Below are positions 1 to 11,323 of a stretch of 64,000 nucleotides of DNA, one piece after another. Every line of letters begins with the position of its first letter. Position 1 is the first letter of the stretch. The notes under the pieces were generated by a model that saw only the letters and a program-made list of their open reading frames with translations, ran no database searches and was not told the origin of the DNA. This stretch comes from Oceanospirillaceae bacterium (GTDB taxonomy: Bacteria; Pseudomonadota; Gammaproteobacteria; Pseudomonadales; Balneatricaceae): NCBI GenBank assembly GCA_013373085.1, contig JABXIM010000011.1, forward strand, positions 1-64,000. Reading direction: 5' to 3'. Position numbers and translations under genes: made by a program.

Positions 1-596
1 AGCGGCTTCTTCTTCGCCTTCATGATGTTCGGCAGCGAGGCGTAGCGCGGCTCGTTCAGACGCAGGTCGGTGGTCACGATCGCCGGCAGTTTCAGGCCGA
101 CGGTCTGCAGGCCGCCGTCGACTTCGCGGGTCACCAGTGCTTCATCGCCTTCGATCTTCACTTCGGAGGCGAAGGTACCCTGTGCCATGCCGGTGAGTGC
201 TGCCAGCATCTGGCCGGTCTGGTTGTTGTCGGAGTCGATCGCCTGCTTGCCGAGGATAACCAGGCCCGGCTGCTCTTCTTCGACCACCTTGGCCAGCAGT
301 TTGGCAACGGACAGGGATTCCGGCATCGCTTCGGTTTCGATCTGGATACCGCGATCCACGCCCAGCGCCAGGGCGGTACGGATCTGCTCCTGAACCGCTT
401 TCGGGCCGATGGAGACCACCACCACCTCGGACGCGACACCCGCTTCCTTCAGGCGTACCGCTTCTTCGACGGCGATTTCACAGAAGGGATTCAGCGCCAT
501 CTTGACGTTGGTCAGATCCACATCGGTGTGGTCCGCTTTGACGCGAACCTTGACGTTGTAGTCGAGCACGCGCTTGACCGTTACCAGTACTTTCAT
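1..596 (-). CDS. etfB: Electron transfer flavoprotein beta subunit, 3' end outside window
   Basis: This is the N-terminal 198 residues of EtfB, the AMP-binding small subunit of electron transfer flavoprotein. It passes electrons from acyl-CoA and other dehydrogenases to ETF-ubiquinone oxidoreductase in the cytoplasm. The protein opens [19 protein letters not shown] and continues with the conserved [25 protein letters not shown] and [17 protein letters not shown] segments. The last is the DNNQTG-type signature around the AMP/FAD interface. The start ATG at 594-596 is preceded by a purine-rich gaaagg. The frame is open to the left edge, where the C terminus and normally etfA would follow. Identification is firm; only the 3' end is missing. 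Confidence 0.95.
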   Translation of the reverse strand, partial: MKVLVTVKRVLDYNVKVRVKADHTDVDLTNVKMALNPFCEIAVEEAVRLKEAGVASEVVVVSIGPKAVQEQIRTALALGVDRGIQIETEAMPESLSVAKLLAKVVEEEQPGLVILGKQAIDSDNNQTGQMLAALTGMAQGTFASEVKIEGDEALVTREVDGGLQTVGLKLPAIVTTDLRLNEPRYASLPNIMKAKKKP

Positions 597-815
597 GCTG
601 TTCTGCCTTTCTTGTTAGCTGCCTTGCCGTCGCACGCCTGGCGGGCGACGAATCGCATCGAAAAGAGACACCGGCGCCTTTCGGGTCATGACATTCAAAA
701 CCAAAAAGGACAGCCACCCGGCCAGAAGGCCATATTCCGGCTTACCAAAACGCAAAAAACGCCTGAGACCGGAGACTCGATGGGTCACAGTGTCGCGCTA
801 AGCGGCGAAACGAAC

Positions 816-844
816 AATAACAAAAGGAGACTATTGATTAACAA
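816..844 (-). promoter_or_regulatory. Possible sigma-70 promoter for etfB
   Basis: Reading the minus strand, TTGTTA (839-844) is followed after 17 bp by GTTATT (816-821). This is a moderate match to -35/-10 hexamers in a locally AT-rich patch about 220 bp upstream of etfB. The rest of 597-965 shows no convincing gene. This is inference from sequence only. Confidence 0.25.
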
Positions 845-965
845 AAAAGGACACACCCAATTAACAGGCATAGACATAAGTCGTGTAAGCGCCCGCATCC
901 CGAGCGAATGGGTGCCGTGAATTACCCGGAGGAGTCAGGCCTGTGGGCTGGCATCACCCCCAAAC

Positions 966-1303
966 CGAATCCACGTGTCGGAGGGTGGGTCTAGTCGAGA
1001 GTGATGCATGAGGCTTGACCGCCAGGGACGGTGGAAATCCTGACAATGCAGGAGCAAATTTCAGGGAAGGCCTGAGTCGTGGATCAGTTGACTGCGCGCC
1101 ATCGGCCGTCAACGGTGTTCTATCGGTCCTGAATTCGCCGGAGTGCCAGAGTCCTCCGGCTCACCATTTTACGCTCTGCCAACCGATATCAATCGATCTG
1201 CACTGCGATCGATATTGCGGGTTACGCGATGCCCGTACGACGAGGAAGCCGGTTAAAGGACGTGGGATGCATCGCTAGACCCACCCTCCGGTCCGTGGCT
1301 TCG
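966..1303. repeat. Unidentified element bounded by a 29-bp inverted repeat; candidate structured RNA or MITE
   Basis: The arms at 966-994 and 1275-1303 are reverse complements at 25 of 29 positions, including a perfect 16-bp core (cggagggtgggtctag at 979-994 and its complement at 1275-1290). The roughly 280 bp between them can form several small hairpins on the plus strand: tcctg/cagga near 1036, tcagg/cctga near 1062, gttgac/gtcaac near 1087, gccggag/ctccggc near 1137, and a longer imperfect one centred near 1200 (aatcgatc/gatcgat). GGA trinucleotides are frequent on the plus strand. No frame looks coding and no target-site duplication is obvious. It does not resemble RNase P RNA, tmRNA, 6S or SRP RNA. 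It lies between trpE and etfB, both on the minus strand. It could be a long-range-stem non-coding RNA on either strand or a non-autonomous transposable element. Confidence 0.5.
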
Positions 1304-1313
1304 TGAGAGGTGG

Positions 1314-1333
1314 GGCGCAAGTTTCCCTGCGCC
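1314..1333 (-). terminator. Hairpin just downstream of trpE, weak terminator candidate
   Basis: A 6-bp perfect stem (ggcgca/tgcgcc) with an 8-nt loop begins 14 bp after the trpE stop codon. It is not followed by a T-run on the minus strand, so Rho-independent termination is uncertain. Confidence 0.3.
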
Positions 1334-1346
1334 TCATCACTCAGGA

Positions 1347-2828
1347 TTAAAGATTGTCGAGTCCCTTCTCGACCATCGCCACGGCGCGGAACATCGCCCG
1401 CCCCTTGTTCATGGTCTCGTCCCACTCGTTTTGCGGTACCGAGTCGGCGACGATGCCGGCGCCCGCCTGGATGTGCAGGACCTTGTCCTTGATAACCGCG
1501 GTGCGGATGGCGATGGCGGTATCCATGTTGCCGTTCCACGAAAGGTAACCGACGGCGCCGCCGTAAACCCCACGCTTGACCGGTTCGAGCTCGTCGATGA
1601 TCTCCATCGCACGCACCTTGGGCGCGCCACTGAGGGTACCGGCCGGATGCGTTGCGCGCAGCACGTCCATGGCGGTCACACCGTCGCGCAAACGGCCGGT
1701 GACGTTGGACACGATGTGCATCACGTGGGAGTAGCGCTCGATGACCATCTTGTCGGTCAGCCGCACCTCGCCGATACGGGCGACGCGGCCGATATCGTTG
1801 CGGCCCAGGTCGATCAGCATCAGGTGCTCGGCCAGCTCCTTGGGGTCGGCCAGCAGGTCACGCTCCAGCGCCAGGTCCTCTTCGTCGGTGCGCCCGCGCG
1901 GACGGGTACCGGCGATCGGCCGCACCGTGGCGACGCCATCCTCGACCCGCGCCAGGATCTCCGGCGAAGAGCCGACGACGTGGAAGTCGTCAAGGTTGAG
2001 CAGGTACATGTACGGGGACGGGTTGAGACAGCGCAGCGCGCGATACAGGTCCAGCGGCCGGCTTTCGAACGGGATCGACATACGCTGCGAGATGACCGTC
2101 TGCATCATGTCGCCGGAGAGGATGTACTCCTTGATCTTCGCCACCGCCTGCTTGAAAGCGTCCTCGCCGAAGCTGGATTTGAACTCGCTCTCGTCGACAT
2201 GGCGCGCGGGCATACCGCCGGGCTCCGTCGGCGTGGCGAACCGCAGCTTCGCCACCAGAGCGTCGAGGCGCTGGTGCGCCCGGGTCAGGGCATCGTCCTC
2301 GGCAGGGTCCGTATGGCAGATCAGGATCAGCTTGCCGCTGAGGTTGTCGAACACCACCAGCTCGTCCGACACCATCAGCAGGATATCGGGCGTGCCGATG
2401 ACGTCCGGTGGCGTCGACCGCGCCAGTCGCTTCTCGACGTAACGCACCACGTCGTAGCCGAAGTAGCCGACCAGGCCGCCGTTGAAGCGCGGCAGATGCG
2501 GCAGGTCCGGCACCCGGAAACGGGACTGAAAGTCCTCGACGAATGCCAGCGGGTCCTCGACCTCGTGCTGCTCGACCACTTCACCGTCGGTACTGATCTC
2601 GACACTGTGGCCGCGGACCTTGAGGATGGTGCGGCACGGCAGGCCGATGATGGAATAACGCCCCCACTTCTCGCCGCCCTCGACGGACTCGAACAGATAG
2701 CTGTAAGGCGCATCGGCCAGCTTCATGTAGGTGGAAAGCGGGGTGTCGAGATCGGCCAGCACCTCGCGCATCACCGGAATACGGTTGTACTGCTGGGCGG
2801 CCAGTTCGGAAAACTGTTCGGGCGTCAT
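1347..2828 (-). CDS. trpE: Anthranilate synthase component I
   Basis: TrpE converts chorismate plus ammonia (from the TrpG glutaminase) to anthranilate, the first step of tryptophan synthesis. It has 493 residues, the normal length. The N-terminal [18 protein letters not shown] region corresponds to the feedback-binding LLES area. The chorismate-binding domain carries [43 protein letters not shown] and the C-terminal [12 protein letters not shown]. The start ATG at 2826-2828 has gagg about 7 bp upstream. It lies 186 bp after gph in an rpe-gph-trpE order. No Trp-codon leader is seen in that gap, so classical attenuation is not supported. trpG, trpD and trpC are not adjacent; etfB follows instead. 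Confidence 0.97.
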   Translation of the reverse strand: MTPEQFSELAAQQYNRIPVMREVLADLDTPLSTYMKLADAPYSYLFESVEGGEKWGRYSIIGLPCRTILKVRGHSVEISTDGEVVEQHEVEDPLAFVEDFQSRFRVPDLPHLPRFNGGLVGYFGYDVVRYVEKRLARSTPPDVIGTPDILLMVSDELVVFDNLSGKLILICHTDPAEDDALTRAHQRLDALVAKLRFATPTEPGGMPARHVDESEFKSSFGEDAFKQAVAKIKEYILSGDMMQTVISQRMSIPFESRPLDLYRALRCLNPSPYMYLLNLDDFHVVGSSPEILARVEDGVATVRPIAGTRPRGRTDEEDLALERDLLADPKELAEHLMLIDLGRNDIGRVARIGEVRLTDKMVIERYSHVMHIVSNVTGRLRDGVTAMDVLRATHPAGTLSGAPKVRAMEIIDELEPVKRGVYGGAVGYLSWNGNMDTAIAIRTAVIKDKVLHIQAGAGIVADSVPQNEWDETMNKGRAMFRAVAMVEKGLDNL

Positions 2829-3014
2829 GTCGCGGCCTCGTCAAAAATCGGTGGGTAAAGTCCTGGAATTCGCGTGAATCAGAGACGCCATCGCCATCGC
2901 TCGCCGACGAGGACGGAGCGCAGATGGATACCGATTTTGATAGAGAGTCGTTTCACGGCCGAAAGTATCAGTCAAATCATTGGGTTGGGACTACACGATA
3001 TAGCACGCCACCGG

Positions 3015-3689
3015 CTAGAGCAACTGATCGAGACGCTGCACCAGCAGGTCCGGAGCGCTGTCCTCAATCGGCTCGCCATGGTTGTATCCGTAGGGTACCG
3101 CCGCCACCGGACAGCCCGCGGCACGCGCCGCCCGGACGTCGTTGCAGGAGTCACCGACCATCAGCGTGGTCGCGGGGCTGGCGCCGCAGTGTTCGATGGC
3201 CGCCAGCAGCATCGCAGGGTCGGGCTTGCGCGTCGGCAGACTGTCGCCGCCGAGCACCACCCGGAAATGCTGCGCCAGGCCGAACCCCTCGAGCATCGGC
3301 GTGGTGAAGCGCATCGGCTTGTTGGTTGCCACGCCCATCGCGATACCCCGCGCCGACAGGCCTTCGAGACACTCGCGCACGCCGGGATACAGGCAGCTCC
3401 GGTCCGCGATGGCATCGCCGTAGTAGCCAAGAAACAGGCCGTAAGCCTCGTCGAACTCCGGCGGCTGACCGGCAGCGGTGTCCAGCGTGCCGGTCAGCGC
3501 CCGCTGCACCAGCACGGCGGCGCCGTTACCGACCCAGTCGCGCACCTGATCCACACCGGCGCCCGGGCGCCCCAACGCTCCCAGCATGCGGTCCACCGCC
3601 TGCGCCAGGTCAGGTACGCTGTCGACCAGGGTGCCGTCGAGGTCGAACAGCACCAGTTGCGGATCGCGGTCACCGAACAGACTGCGCAT
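3015..3689 (-). CDS. gph: Phosphoglycolate phosphatase (HAD superfamily)
   Basis: Gph hydrolyses 2-phosphoglycolate, for example from repair of 3'-phosphoglycolate DNA ends, to glycolate. The 224-residue protein shows all HAD motifs. Motif I is FDLDGTLVDS with nucleophile Asp16, motif II is the Thr in VATNKP, motif III is the Lys in RKPDP, and motif IV is GDSCNDV. An alpha-helical cap of about 60-70 residues sits after motif I. The start ATG (3687-3689) overlaps the rpe stop as TGATG, so the two are translationally coupled. Longer in-frame upstream extensions only read through rpe. The rpe-gph-trpE order is the usual one in Pseudomonas-like genomes. Some HAD substrate ambiguity remains. Confidence 0.93.
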   Translation of the reverse strand: MRSLFGDRDPQLVLFDLDGTLVDSVPDLAQAVDRMLGALGRPGAGVDQVRDWVGNGAAVLVQRALTGTLDTAAGQPPEFDEAYGLFLGYYGDAIADRSCLYPGVRECLEGLSARGIAMGVATNKPMRFTTPMLEGFGLAQHFRVVLGGDSLPTRKPDPAMLLAAIEHCGASPATTLMVGDSCNDVRAARAAGCPVAAVPYGYNHGEPIEDSAPDLLVQRLDQLL

Positions 3690-4357
3690 CAGACGTTCGC
3701 CAGTTCGGCACGCATCGCGTCGATGGTGGCCTTGTAGTCTTCGGTGTTGAAGATCGCGGAGCCGGCGACGAAGGTATCGGCGCCCGCCCGGGCGATCTCG
3801 GCGATATTGCCGATCCCGACACCACCGTCGACTTCGAGACGGATATCCAGGCCGCTGGCGTCGATGCGCTCGCGCACCTGGCGCAGCTTGTCCAGCGTCG
3901 TCGGGATGAACTTCTGGCCGCCGAAGCCCGGGTTCACCGACATCAGCAGGATCATGTCGAGCTTGTCCATGACGTGATCGAGGTAGTGCAGCGGCGTCGC
4001 CGGATTGAACACCAGACCCGCCTTGCAGCCGCCGTCGCGGATCATCTGCAGCGAGCGGTCGATGTGTTCGGAGGCTTCCGGGTGGAAGGTGATGAAGGTG
4101 GCCCCGGCTTCGATGAAGTCGCCGATCATGCGATCGACCGGCTTGACCATCAGGTGCACGTCGATCGGCGCCTCGATACCGTGTTTGCGCAGCGCCTTGC
4201 ACACCATCGGGCCGATGGTCAGGTTGGGCACGTAATGGTTGTCCATGACGTCGAAGTGCACGATATCGGCGCCCGCCGCGAGCACATTCTCGACTTCCTC
4301 GCCGAGGCGGGCGAAGTCAGCGGACAGGATGGACGGGGCAATCTTGTAATCGGCCAT
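3689..4357 (-). CDS. rpe: Ribulose-phosphate 3-epimerase
   Basis: Rpe interconverts ribulose 5-phosphate and xylulose 5-phosphate in the pentose phosphate pathway. The 222-residue TIM barrel begins [15 protein letters not shown]. It contains the metal/catalytic stretches [16 protein letters not shown] and DVHLMVKP, then [12 protein letters not shown] and LEVDGGVG, with the phosphate-binding GSAIF near the end. These cover the catalytic Asp residues and metal-binding His residues of the family. It is the first gene of rpe-gph-trpE and is divergent from the DUF3530 gene, so the 108-bp gap 4358-4465 must hold promoters for both directions. Confidence 0.97.
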   Translation of the reverse strand: MADYKIAPSILSADFARLGEEVENVLAAGADIVHFDVMDNHYVPNLTIGPMVCKALRKHGIEAPIDVHLMVKPVDRMIGDFIEAGATFITFHPEASEHIDRSLQMIRDGGCKAGLVFNPATPLHYLDHVMDKLDMILLMSVNPGFGGQKFIPTTLDKLRQVRERIDASGLDIRLEVDGGVGIGNIAEIARAGADTFVAGSAIFNTEDYKATIDAMRAELANV

Positions 4358-4465
4358 AGGGAACTCTTTCAGCAGGCGAAATCAATTGGTCGCTATTGTA
4401 TCGGTCAACCCCTCCGGGCTCCAGAACCCCTTGCCTGCGACCGGACAGTTCTGAATAATCCGGGC

Positions 4466-5449
4466 ATGCATCGGATCATGCGCGCCCTCGCCCAGCCCCT
4501 TCTGTTCACGAGCCTGACGCTCGCGGTTACGGCTGTGCACGGCGCGGCATCCGGCGCCGAATCGAGTCCTGTGGGCGAGCCGATCATGCGCACCCGGGTG
4601 GAGCCGGCGCCCCAGGCCGAGCGCATGGCGGCGCTGGCGTTGCGGCTATCGCCGGAGACGGAGGCGGTCTGGCTGGAAACCAACAGCGATCGCACCCTGA
4701 CGCTCTATTACCCGGCGGTCCAGCCCGAACCCCACGGCGCCCTGGTTCTGCTGCCGGACGAACACCGCCACCCCGACTGGCCGACCGACCTGCACCCGCT
4801 GCGCATCGGCCTGGCCCAGCATGGCTGGGATACCCTGGCGATCTCGCTGCCACAGGCACCGGCGCCCCGGGTACCGCCACGCACCCTGTTTGCCTCCGCC
4901 TCCATGGCCGCCAGCAGCGCCGAGCCGTCGCCTCCGGACAGGCCGCTGGACAACGGGACGCCGATGGAAACCTACGGCGAGCGGGTCGATAAGATTTGCG
5001 AAGCGGCGCTGCGGCATCTGGAGTCCCGCCAGCGCACTTACCTGATCCTGCTCGGCAGCGGCAGCGGGGCCGCCTGGGCGGCGCAGTGCGCCGAGCGCTT
5101 CCAGCAGGGACGCGACCTGGGGCTGGTGCTGCTCGATGCCCGCCGCAGCGACACCCCGGGCGCGCCGGATCTGGCGACGCTGCTGCCGCAACTGAAGATG
5201 CCGGTGCTGGACCTCTACCGCCCGCCGCTGGGTGGTGCCGAGCCCGGCCCGGAGGCACAGCGCCGTGCCCGTACCGCCTCGCGGGCGGCGCTGGCGGACT
5301 ACCACCAGAGCCCGCTGCCGGCCTGGAACCCGGACGGGGACTGGCTGCTGCGCGAGGTGCGGGGCCGCATCGAACGTTACCTGATGCCGCCCGAGCCGCC
5401 GAAGACGACCGAACCCGAAGCCACCGCCGACCAACGCCCGGGCGGCTGA
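4466..5449 (+). CDS. DUF3530-type periplasmic alpha/beta-hydrolase-like protein
   Basis: A 327-residue exported protein of unknown substrate. The N terminus has a signal peptide (MRALAQPLLFTSLTLAVTA..., cleavage probably after an Ala near residue 26 of the shorter form). A second in-frame ATG at 4478 would give a more typical signal sequence and may be the true start. The body resembles DUF3530 alpha/beta hydrolases: LYYPAVQPEPHGALVLLPDE early, a variable Pro/Ser-rich stretch, and a GSGSG nucleophile elbow in LLGSGSGAAWAA. The C-terminal tail is Pro/Thr/Glu-rich. DUF3530 genes commonly sit divergently next to rpe in Pseudomonas. Enzymatic activity is not established. Confidence 0.8.
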   Translation: MHRIMRALAQPLLFTSLTLAVTAVHGAASGAESSPVGEPIMRTRVEPAPQAERMAALALRLSPETEAVWLETNSDRTLTLYYPAVQPEPHGALVLLPDEHRHPDWPTDLHPLRIGLAQHGWDTLAISLPQAPAPRVPPRTLFASASMAASSAEPSPPDRPLDNGTPMETYGERVDKICEAALRHLESRQRTYLILLGSGSGAAWAAQCAERFQQGRDLGLVLLDARRSDTPGAPDLATLLPQLKMPVLDLYRPPLGGAEPGPEAQRRARTASRAALADYHQSPLPAWNPDGDWLLREVRGRIERYLMPPEPPKTTEPEATADQRPGG

Positions 5450-5475
5450 TGGCGGGAGCACCGCCAACCGATTTT

Positions 5476-5540
5476 GTGGGAGCGCCGCCCCGGTGCGAAT
5501 GAGTCCGGCACTCAGGCCATTCGCGGCGAGGAAGTGCCCC
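5476..5540. repeat. REP-like palindromic repeat, imperfect pair
   Basis: A gtgggagcgccgcc...gtgcgaatg half is followed by cattcgcggcgaggaag in opposite orientation. It matches the REP family seen better at 17179-17263 and 48283-48353. It sits in the convergent gap between the DUF3530 gene and djlA, where such repeats usually lie. Confidence 0.6.
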
Positions 5541-5564
5541 TTGGGTACGCCGCTTCTATCGCCG

Positions 5565-6410
5565 TTAAGCCGCTTTGCGCGCGGCCCGGATACGGTCGTA
5601 GGCGGACTGGATCTCCTGGGTCTTTTCCTTCGCCAGCTGCATCATTTCCTCGGGCAGGCCCTTGGCGACCAGCTTGTCCGGGTGGTGCTGGCTCATCAGC
5701 CGGCGGTAGGCCTTCTTCACTTCGGCGTCGGACGCCGATTCCTCAACGCCGAGCACGCCGTAGGCATCCTTCAGCACACGCGGGTCGCTGTACCCCGCCT
5801 GCTGCTGATGGGAATGAAAACTGTGCTCCTCGAACGCCTGCTGCGCCTGCATCCGCGCCACCAGCGCGGCGACCTCGCGCTCGGTCATCATCAGCATCTG
5901 GCAGACCTGGCGGATGATGGCCAGCTCGGCCTGGCTCATCTCGCCATCGGCCATCGCCGCCTGCAGCTGGATCTCGACGAACATCAGCTTCAGCGGCGCG
6001 TGGTATCGGATCATCGCGCCCAGCGGGCGCAACACCTCGGCGATATCGTAGTCTTCCTGCTTGCCCTCGCTGAACAGTTCGATCGCTTCCTGGCGGCGAC
6101 GCTCGTCCAGGTTCATCCGCGCCATCACCGCCCGGGCGTACTGGATCTCGTTTTCGCTGACCCGTCCATCGGCCTTGGCGATCTTGCCCATCACCGCGAA
6201 GGTGGCGCGGAAGAAGGCCTCGCGCGGGTTCAGTTTGCTCACCGCGCGCTTGAGCCAGCGGTCCACCATGAAGCCGATACCGCCACCGAGCACCAGCCCG
6301 AAAGGCCCGCCGCTCAGCAGACCGATCAGGCCGCCGATCACCAGCCCGGTGCGATGGCGTCGCAACGCCTCGCCCAGTCCGGCACCGAATTGCTCCGGAT
6401 TAATCGCCAT
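5565..6410 (-). CDS. djlA: DnaJ-like membrane co-chaperone DjlA
   Basis: DjlA is an inner-membrane-anchored J-domain protein that stimulates DnaK. The 281-residue protein has an N-terminal glycine-rich membrane segment (GLVIGGLIGLLSGGPFG) with a GxxxG-like dimerisation pattern. A TerB-like alpha-helical domain follows (residues about 50-170, with KIAKADGRVSE and AAMADGEMSQ repeats). A C-terminal J domain carries the HPD motif in SQHHPDKLV. I chose the ATG at 6408-6410 because the longer in-frame start would take its first 24 codons from a MITE. The ribosome-binding ggag sits between the MITE end and the gene, only about 15 bp upstream, so transcription must start in or cross the MITE. Confidence 0.93.
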   Translation of the reverse strand: MAINPEQFGAGLGEALRRHRTGLVIGGLIGLLSGGPFGLVLGGGIGFMVDRWLKRAVSKLNPREAFFRATFAVMGKIAKADGRVSENEIQYARAVMARMNLDERRRQEAIELFSEGKQEDYDIAEVLRPLGAMIRYHAPLKLMFVEIQLQAAMADGEMSQAELAIIRQVCQMLMMTEREVAALVARMQAQQAFEEHSFHSHQQQAGYSDPRVLKDAYGVLGVEESASDAEVKKAYRRLMSQHHPDKLVAKGLPEEMMQLAKEKTQEIQSAYDRIRAARKAA

Positions 6411-6424
6411 AAACGCGTTTCTCC

Positions 6425-8404
<1,980 letters not shown>

Positions 8405-8620
8405 GCTCAGTGTCCTCTCGCCGGCAGTCGTTTCCAGCTGCCCGATAATGGGCTGAAACGCTGCCGCGCCAATTTGATTCATGCATTATCCGGGGCGATG
8501 TTTTATCATTCCCGGTTCCACTACGCCCGGGGCCCTCCAGCGGGCCCGCGCCCCTATGGTACCGGGGTTTGGCGGCAAACAGGAACCCGCGCTCACAGGC
8601 TTGCAACTGGATGTGACCGA

Positions 8621-11323
8621 ATGCCTTTCACAAGACGCTCCGCTTACAAACTCTCCCTGGCGATCTCCGCCGCGCTGTTGTCCCAACTGAGCGCGGCCGC
8701 GACGCCGGCCGGTGATTCCTGGAATTGCGTCGCGACGGAAGACGGCCGGTGGGATTGCGGCGACGCTGCGATGCAGACAGCGCCCGAGCCGTCCGCTAAC
8801 CGCCCGCCCCCCGCTCCGGCACAGGCTGAAAGCACAACCGCGCCCGCCGGCATGCCGGCCGTTGCGGCGGAGCCGGAGCAGGCTGTATCCCCCGCAGTGC
8901 AAGTTGGCGCCGCGCCGGATAGCACCCGCGAACCGCAAGGCGCAGAACGCTCGGAGACACTCGCCACGGACGAAGCGGCACCGGCGCCTGAGTCCGCCAC
9001 AGACGGCCGGGTCACCACCAGCCTGCCGGAAGCCACCGCAGAGACGGCTGCCGCCGGCGCCGCAGTCAACGTCGACGAGGACACGGCCGCCGAGAACCCA
9101 TACGCCCACCTTGACTGGTACCCCTATCCGGAGGGCGAGCAGCCGGGGCTATGCCGCGGCCGCTACATCGAGCCACAGCTCGAGGTCAGCGACAGCGGTA
9201 TCCCCTTCAACCTGCAGCCGGTGCTGATCGCTGCAGCCAGTTCCAAGACCGAACTGGGCGGCCTGACGCAGCTCGATGGCGGCGTCGAGCTGAGCCAGGG
9301 CGGACGCCAGCTCAGCGCCGAATACGCCGAATTCGATCAGCTCACGCAGCTGGTCCGGCTCGAAGGCCGTGTCCGCTACCGCGAGCGGGGCGTGCTGATG
9401 ATCAGCGATGCTGCCCAGACCAACCTGAACAACCTCGAAACCATCTTCTCGCAGTCGCAGTACGTGCTGCATCCGCAGCATGCGCGCGGTGACGCCGAAC
9501 GCATCCTGAGGCTGGAAGACGGCCGAATCCGTATCGAGAACGGCGCCTATACCCAGTGCGAGCCGGGTAGCAGGAGCTGGCGCGTGGCGGCCGACAGCAT
9601 CACCCTGAACACCGAGACGGGATTCGGCGAGGCCACCGGCGCCACCATCGAGGTGCTGGACACCCCGGTGCTGTACGTACCCTGGTTCTATTTCCCGATC
9701 GATGACCGCCGCGTCTCCGGTTTCCTATACCCGACGGTCACCTATTCCAGCAAGTCGGGGCTGGACCTGGCGGTGCCCTATTACTTCAACCTGGCGCCGA
9801 ACTACGACGACACCCTGACGCCGCGCATCATTACCAAGCGTGGTCTGATGCTGGAAAACGAGTTCCGCTATCTCAACAGCTGGTCTCAAAACGTTCTCAG
9901 CAACGGCGTGCTGGTCAACGACAACGAGACCGGCGACGACCGCTGGCTACTCGGTTTCGACCACGAAGGGCAGCCCTGGCAGGGCTGGACCAGCTACATC
10001 GACTACACCGCGGTCAGCGACAACGACTATTTCGACGATATGGACCCCACCAATCTCGAGATCGGTTACCGCAGCCACCTGAACAAGCTCGGCGAACTGC
10101 ACTACGACGCCCGCGACTGGAGTTTCACCGCCCGAACCCAGAGCTACCAGACGCTGTCCGACGACGACAAGTCGCCGTACCGCCGCCTGCCGCAGTTCCT
10201 GTTCGAGGGCCAGACCCCGGACCTGGCTGCAGGGCTCGAGGCCAGCTACCTGGCCGAGTACGTGCGCTTCGACCGCGACGACGAAGACCCGTTGCTGGAA
10301 GACTTCGAGCGGGTGCAGGGCGATCGCGTGCACCTGCGCCCCGGCGTGAGCCTGCCGCTGGAAACCAGCTGGGGCTACGTCAAGCCGTCGGTCAGCGTCT
10401 GGGCGACCCAGTACCTGCTCGACAACGAGCTGACCGGTGTCGACGACAATCCGACCATCACTACCACCGTCTCCAGCATCGACTCGGGGCTGATCTTCGA
10501 ACGCAATGCCGAATTCGGTAACCGCCGTTACCTGCAGACGCTGGAGCCCCGCGCCTTCTATCTGCACGTGCCGGAGGAGGATCAGGATGACATTCCGGCG
10601 TTCGATACTGCGGAACTCGACTTCCGTTATGACAGTCTCTTTCGCGAGAACCGTTTCAGCGGCCGCGACCGGATCGGCGACGCCAACCAGTTGAGCCTCG
10701 GCATCGCCACGCGCTTTTTCGAGGACAGCGGCCTGGAGCGGTTCAACGTTGCACTGGGCCAGGCCTACTACTTCGACGACCGCGAAGTGCAGCTGGCGAC
10801 GGCGGAAAACCCGACGCCGGAAACGCAGACCGATGACCGTTCCAACTACGCGTTCACCGCCAACTGGACGATCAACGAAGACCTGCGCCTCAACCACGAC
10901 AGCGAGTGGGACCAGGACAACCTCGACTCGGTGGCGAACAACTACCGCGTCACCTTCTCGCCCGGGGACGATCGCATGCTGTATGGCGCCTATCGTGAGC
11001 GCGACGGCGAGCGCGAGCAGATGGACGTCGGCGTGCGCTGGCCGGTAAGCCAGCAGTGGAATGTGCTGGCGCGCTGGCGCCAGGACCTGGACCGCAGCGA
11101 CACGCTTGACGCCCTGATGGGCGTGGAATACAAGGACTGCTGCTGGAAAGTGCGTTTCGGTTACCGCCAGTGGCTGAAGGACGACGACGGCAAACGCGTC
11201 GAGGATGAAGCGGTGCTGCTGCAGTTCGTGTTGCGTGGCCTGGGCGCTGTCGGCGACGAGGAAACCACCCAGTTTATTAGAGAAATTACCGGATTTGACG
11301 AGGATAAGGATGAAGAGTTTTAA
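8621..11323 (+). CDS. lptD: LPS-assembly outer-membrane protein LptD
   Basis: LptD forms the outer-membrane beta-barrel that, with lipoprotein LptE, inserts lipopolysaccharide into the outer leaflet. The 900-residue protein has a Sec signal (LSLAISAALLSQLSAAA). It then has an unusual Ala/Pro/Glu-rich spacer, residues about 50-155, before the conserved periplasmic beta-jellyroll (ISDAAQTNLNN, NGAYTQCEPGSRSW). The C-terminal barrel includes VPWFYFPIDDRR...GFLYPT. Conserved cysteines for the disulfide network are visible, including the tandem pair Cys840-Cys841 in YKDCCWKVRFGY. The start ATG at 8621 follows the divergent amgK promoter gap. Its 3' end overlaps surA by 14 bp. Confidence 0.96.
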   Translation: MPFTRRSAYKLSLAISAALLSQLSAAATPAGDSWNCVATEDGRWDCGDAAMQTAPEPSANRPPPAPAQAESTTAPAGMPAVAAEPEQAVSPAVQVGAAPDSTREPQGAERSETLATDEAAPAPESATDGRVTTSLPEATAETAAAGAAVNVDEDTAAENPYAHLDWYPYPEGEQPGLCRGRYIEPQLEVSDSGIPFNLQPVLIAAASSKTELGGLTQLDGGVELSQGGRQLSAEYAEFDQLTQLVRLEGRVRYRERGVLMISDAAQTNLNNLETIFSQSQYVLHPQHARGDAERILRLEDGRIRIENGAYTQCEPGSRSWRVAADSITLNTETGFGEATGATIEVLDTPVLYVPWFYFPIDDRRVSGFLYPTVTYSSKSGLDLAVPYYFNLAPNYDDTLTPRIITKRGLMLENEFRYLNSWSQNVLSNGVLVNDNETGDDRWLLGFDHEGQPWQGWTSYIDYTAVSDNDYFDDMDPTNLEIGYRSHLNKLGELHYDARDWSFTARTQSYQTLSDDDKSPYRRLPQFLFEGQTPDLAAGLEASYLAEYVRFDRDDEDPLLEDFERVQGDRVHLRPGVSLPLETSWGYVKPSVSVWATQYLLDNELTGVDDNPTITTTVSSIDSGLIFERNAEFGNRRYLQTLEPRAFYLHVPEEDQDDIPAFDTAELDFRYDSLFRENRFSGRDRIGDANQLSLGIATRFFEDSGLERFNVALGQAYYFDDREVQLATAENPTPETQTDDRSNYAFTANWTINEDLRLNHDSEWDQDNLDSVANNYRVTFSPGDDRMLYGAYRERDGEREQMDVGVRWPVSQQWNVLARWRQDLDRSDTLDALMGVEYKDCCWKVRFGYRQWLKDDDGKRVEDEAVLLQFVLRGLGAVGDEETTQFIREITGFDEDKDEEF

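Noticed and set aside
528-920. 130-codon plus-strand frame across the etfB start
   Set aside because: Overlaps the etfB 5' end in antisense, lacks a ribosome-binding site and has no recognisable domain.
966-1303. RNase P RNA, tmRNA or 6S RNA at the palindrome-bounded element
   Set aside because: None of the diagnostic conserved segments of those RNAs is present.
1431-2858. Long plus-strand open frame opposite trpE
   Set aside because: Antisense to a conserved gene; high-GC third-position bias leaves such frames open, and the protein is His/Gln/Arg-rich with no domain.
2829-3014. Tryptophan leader/attenuator before trpE
   Set aside because: No Trp-codon-rich peptide and no terminator hairpin with T-run in the gap.
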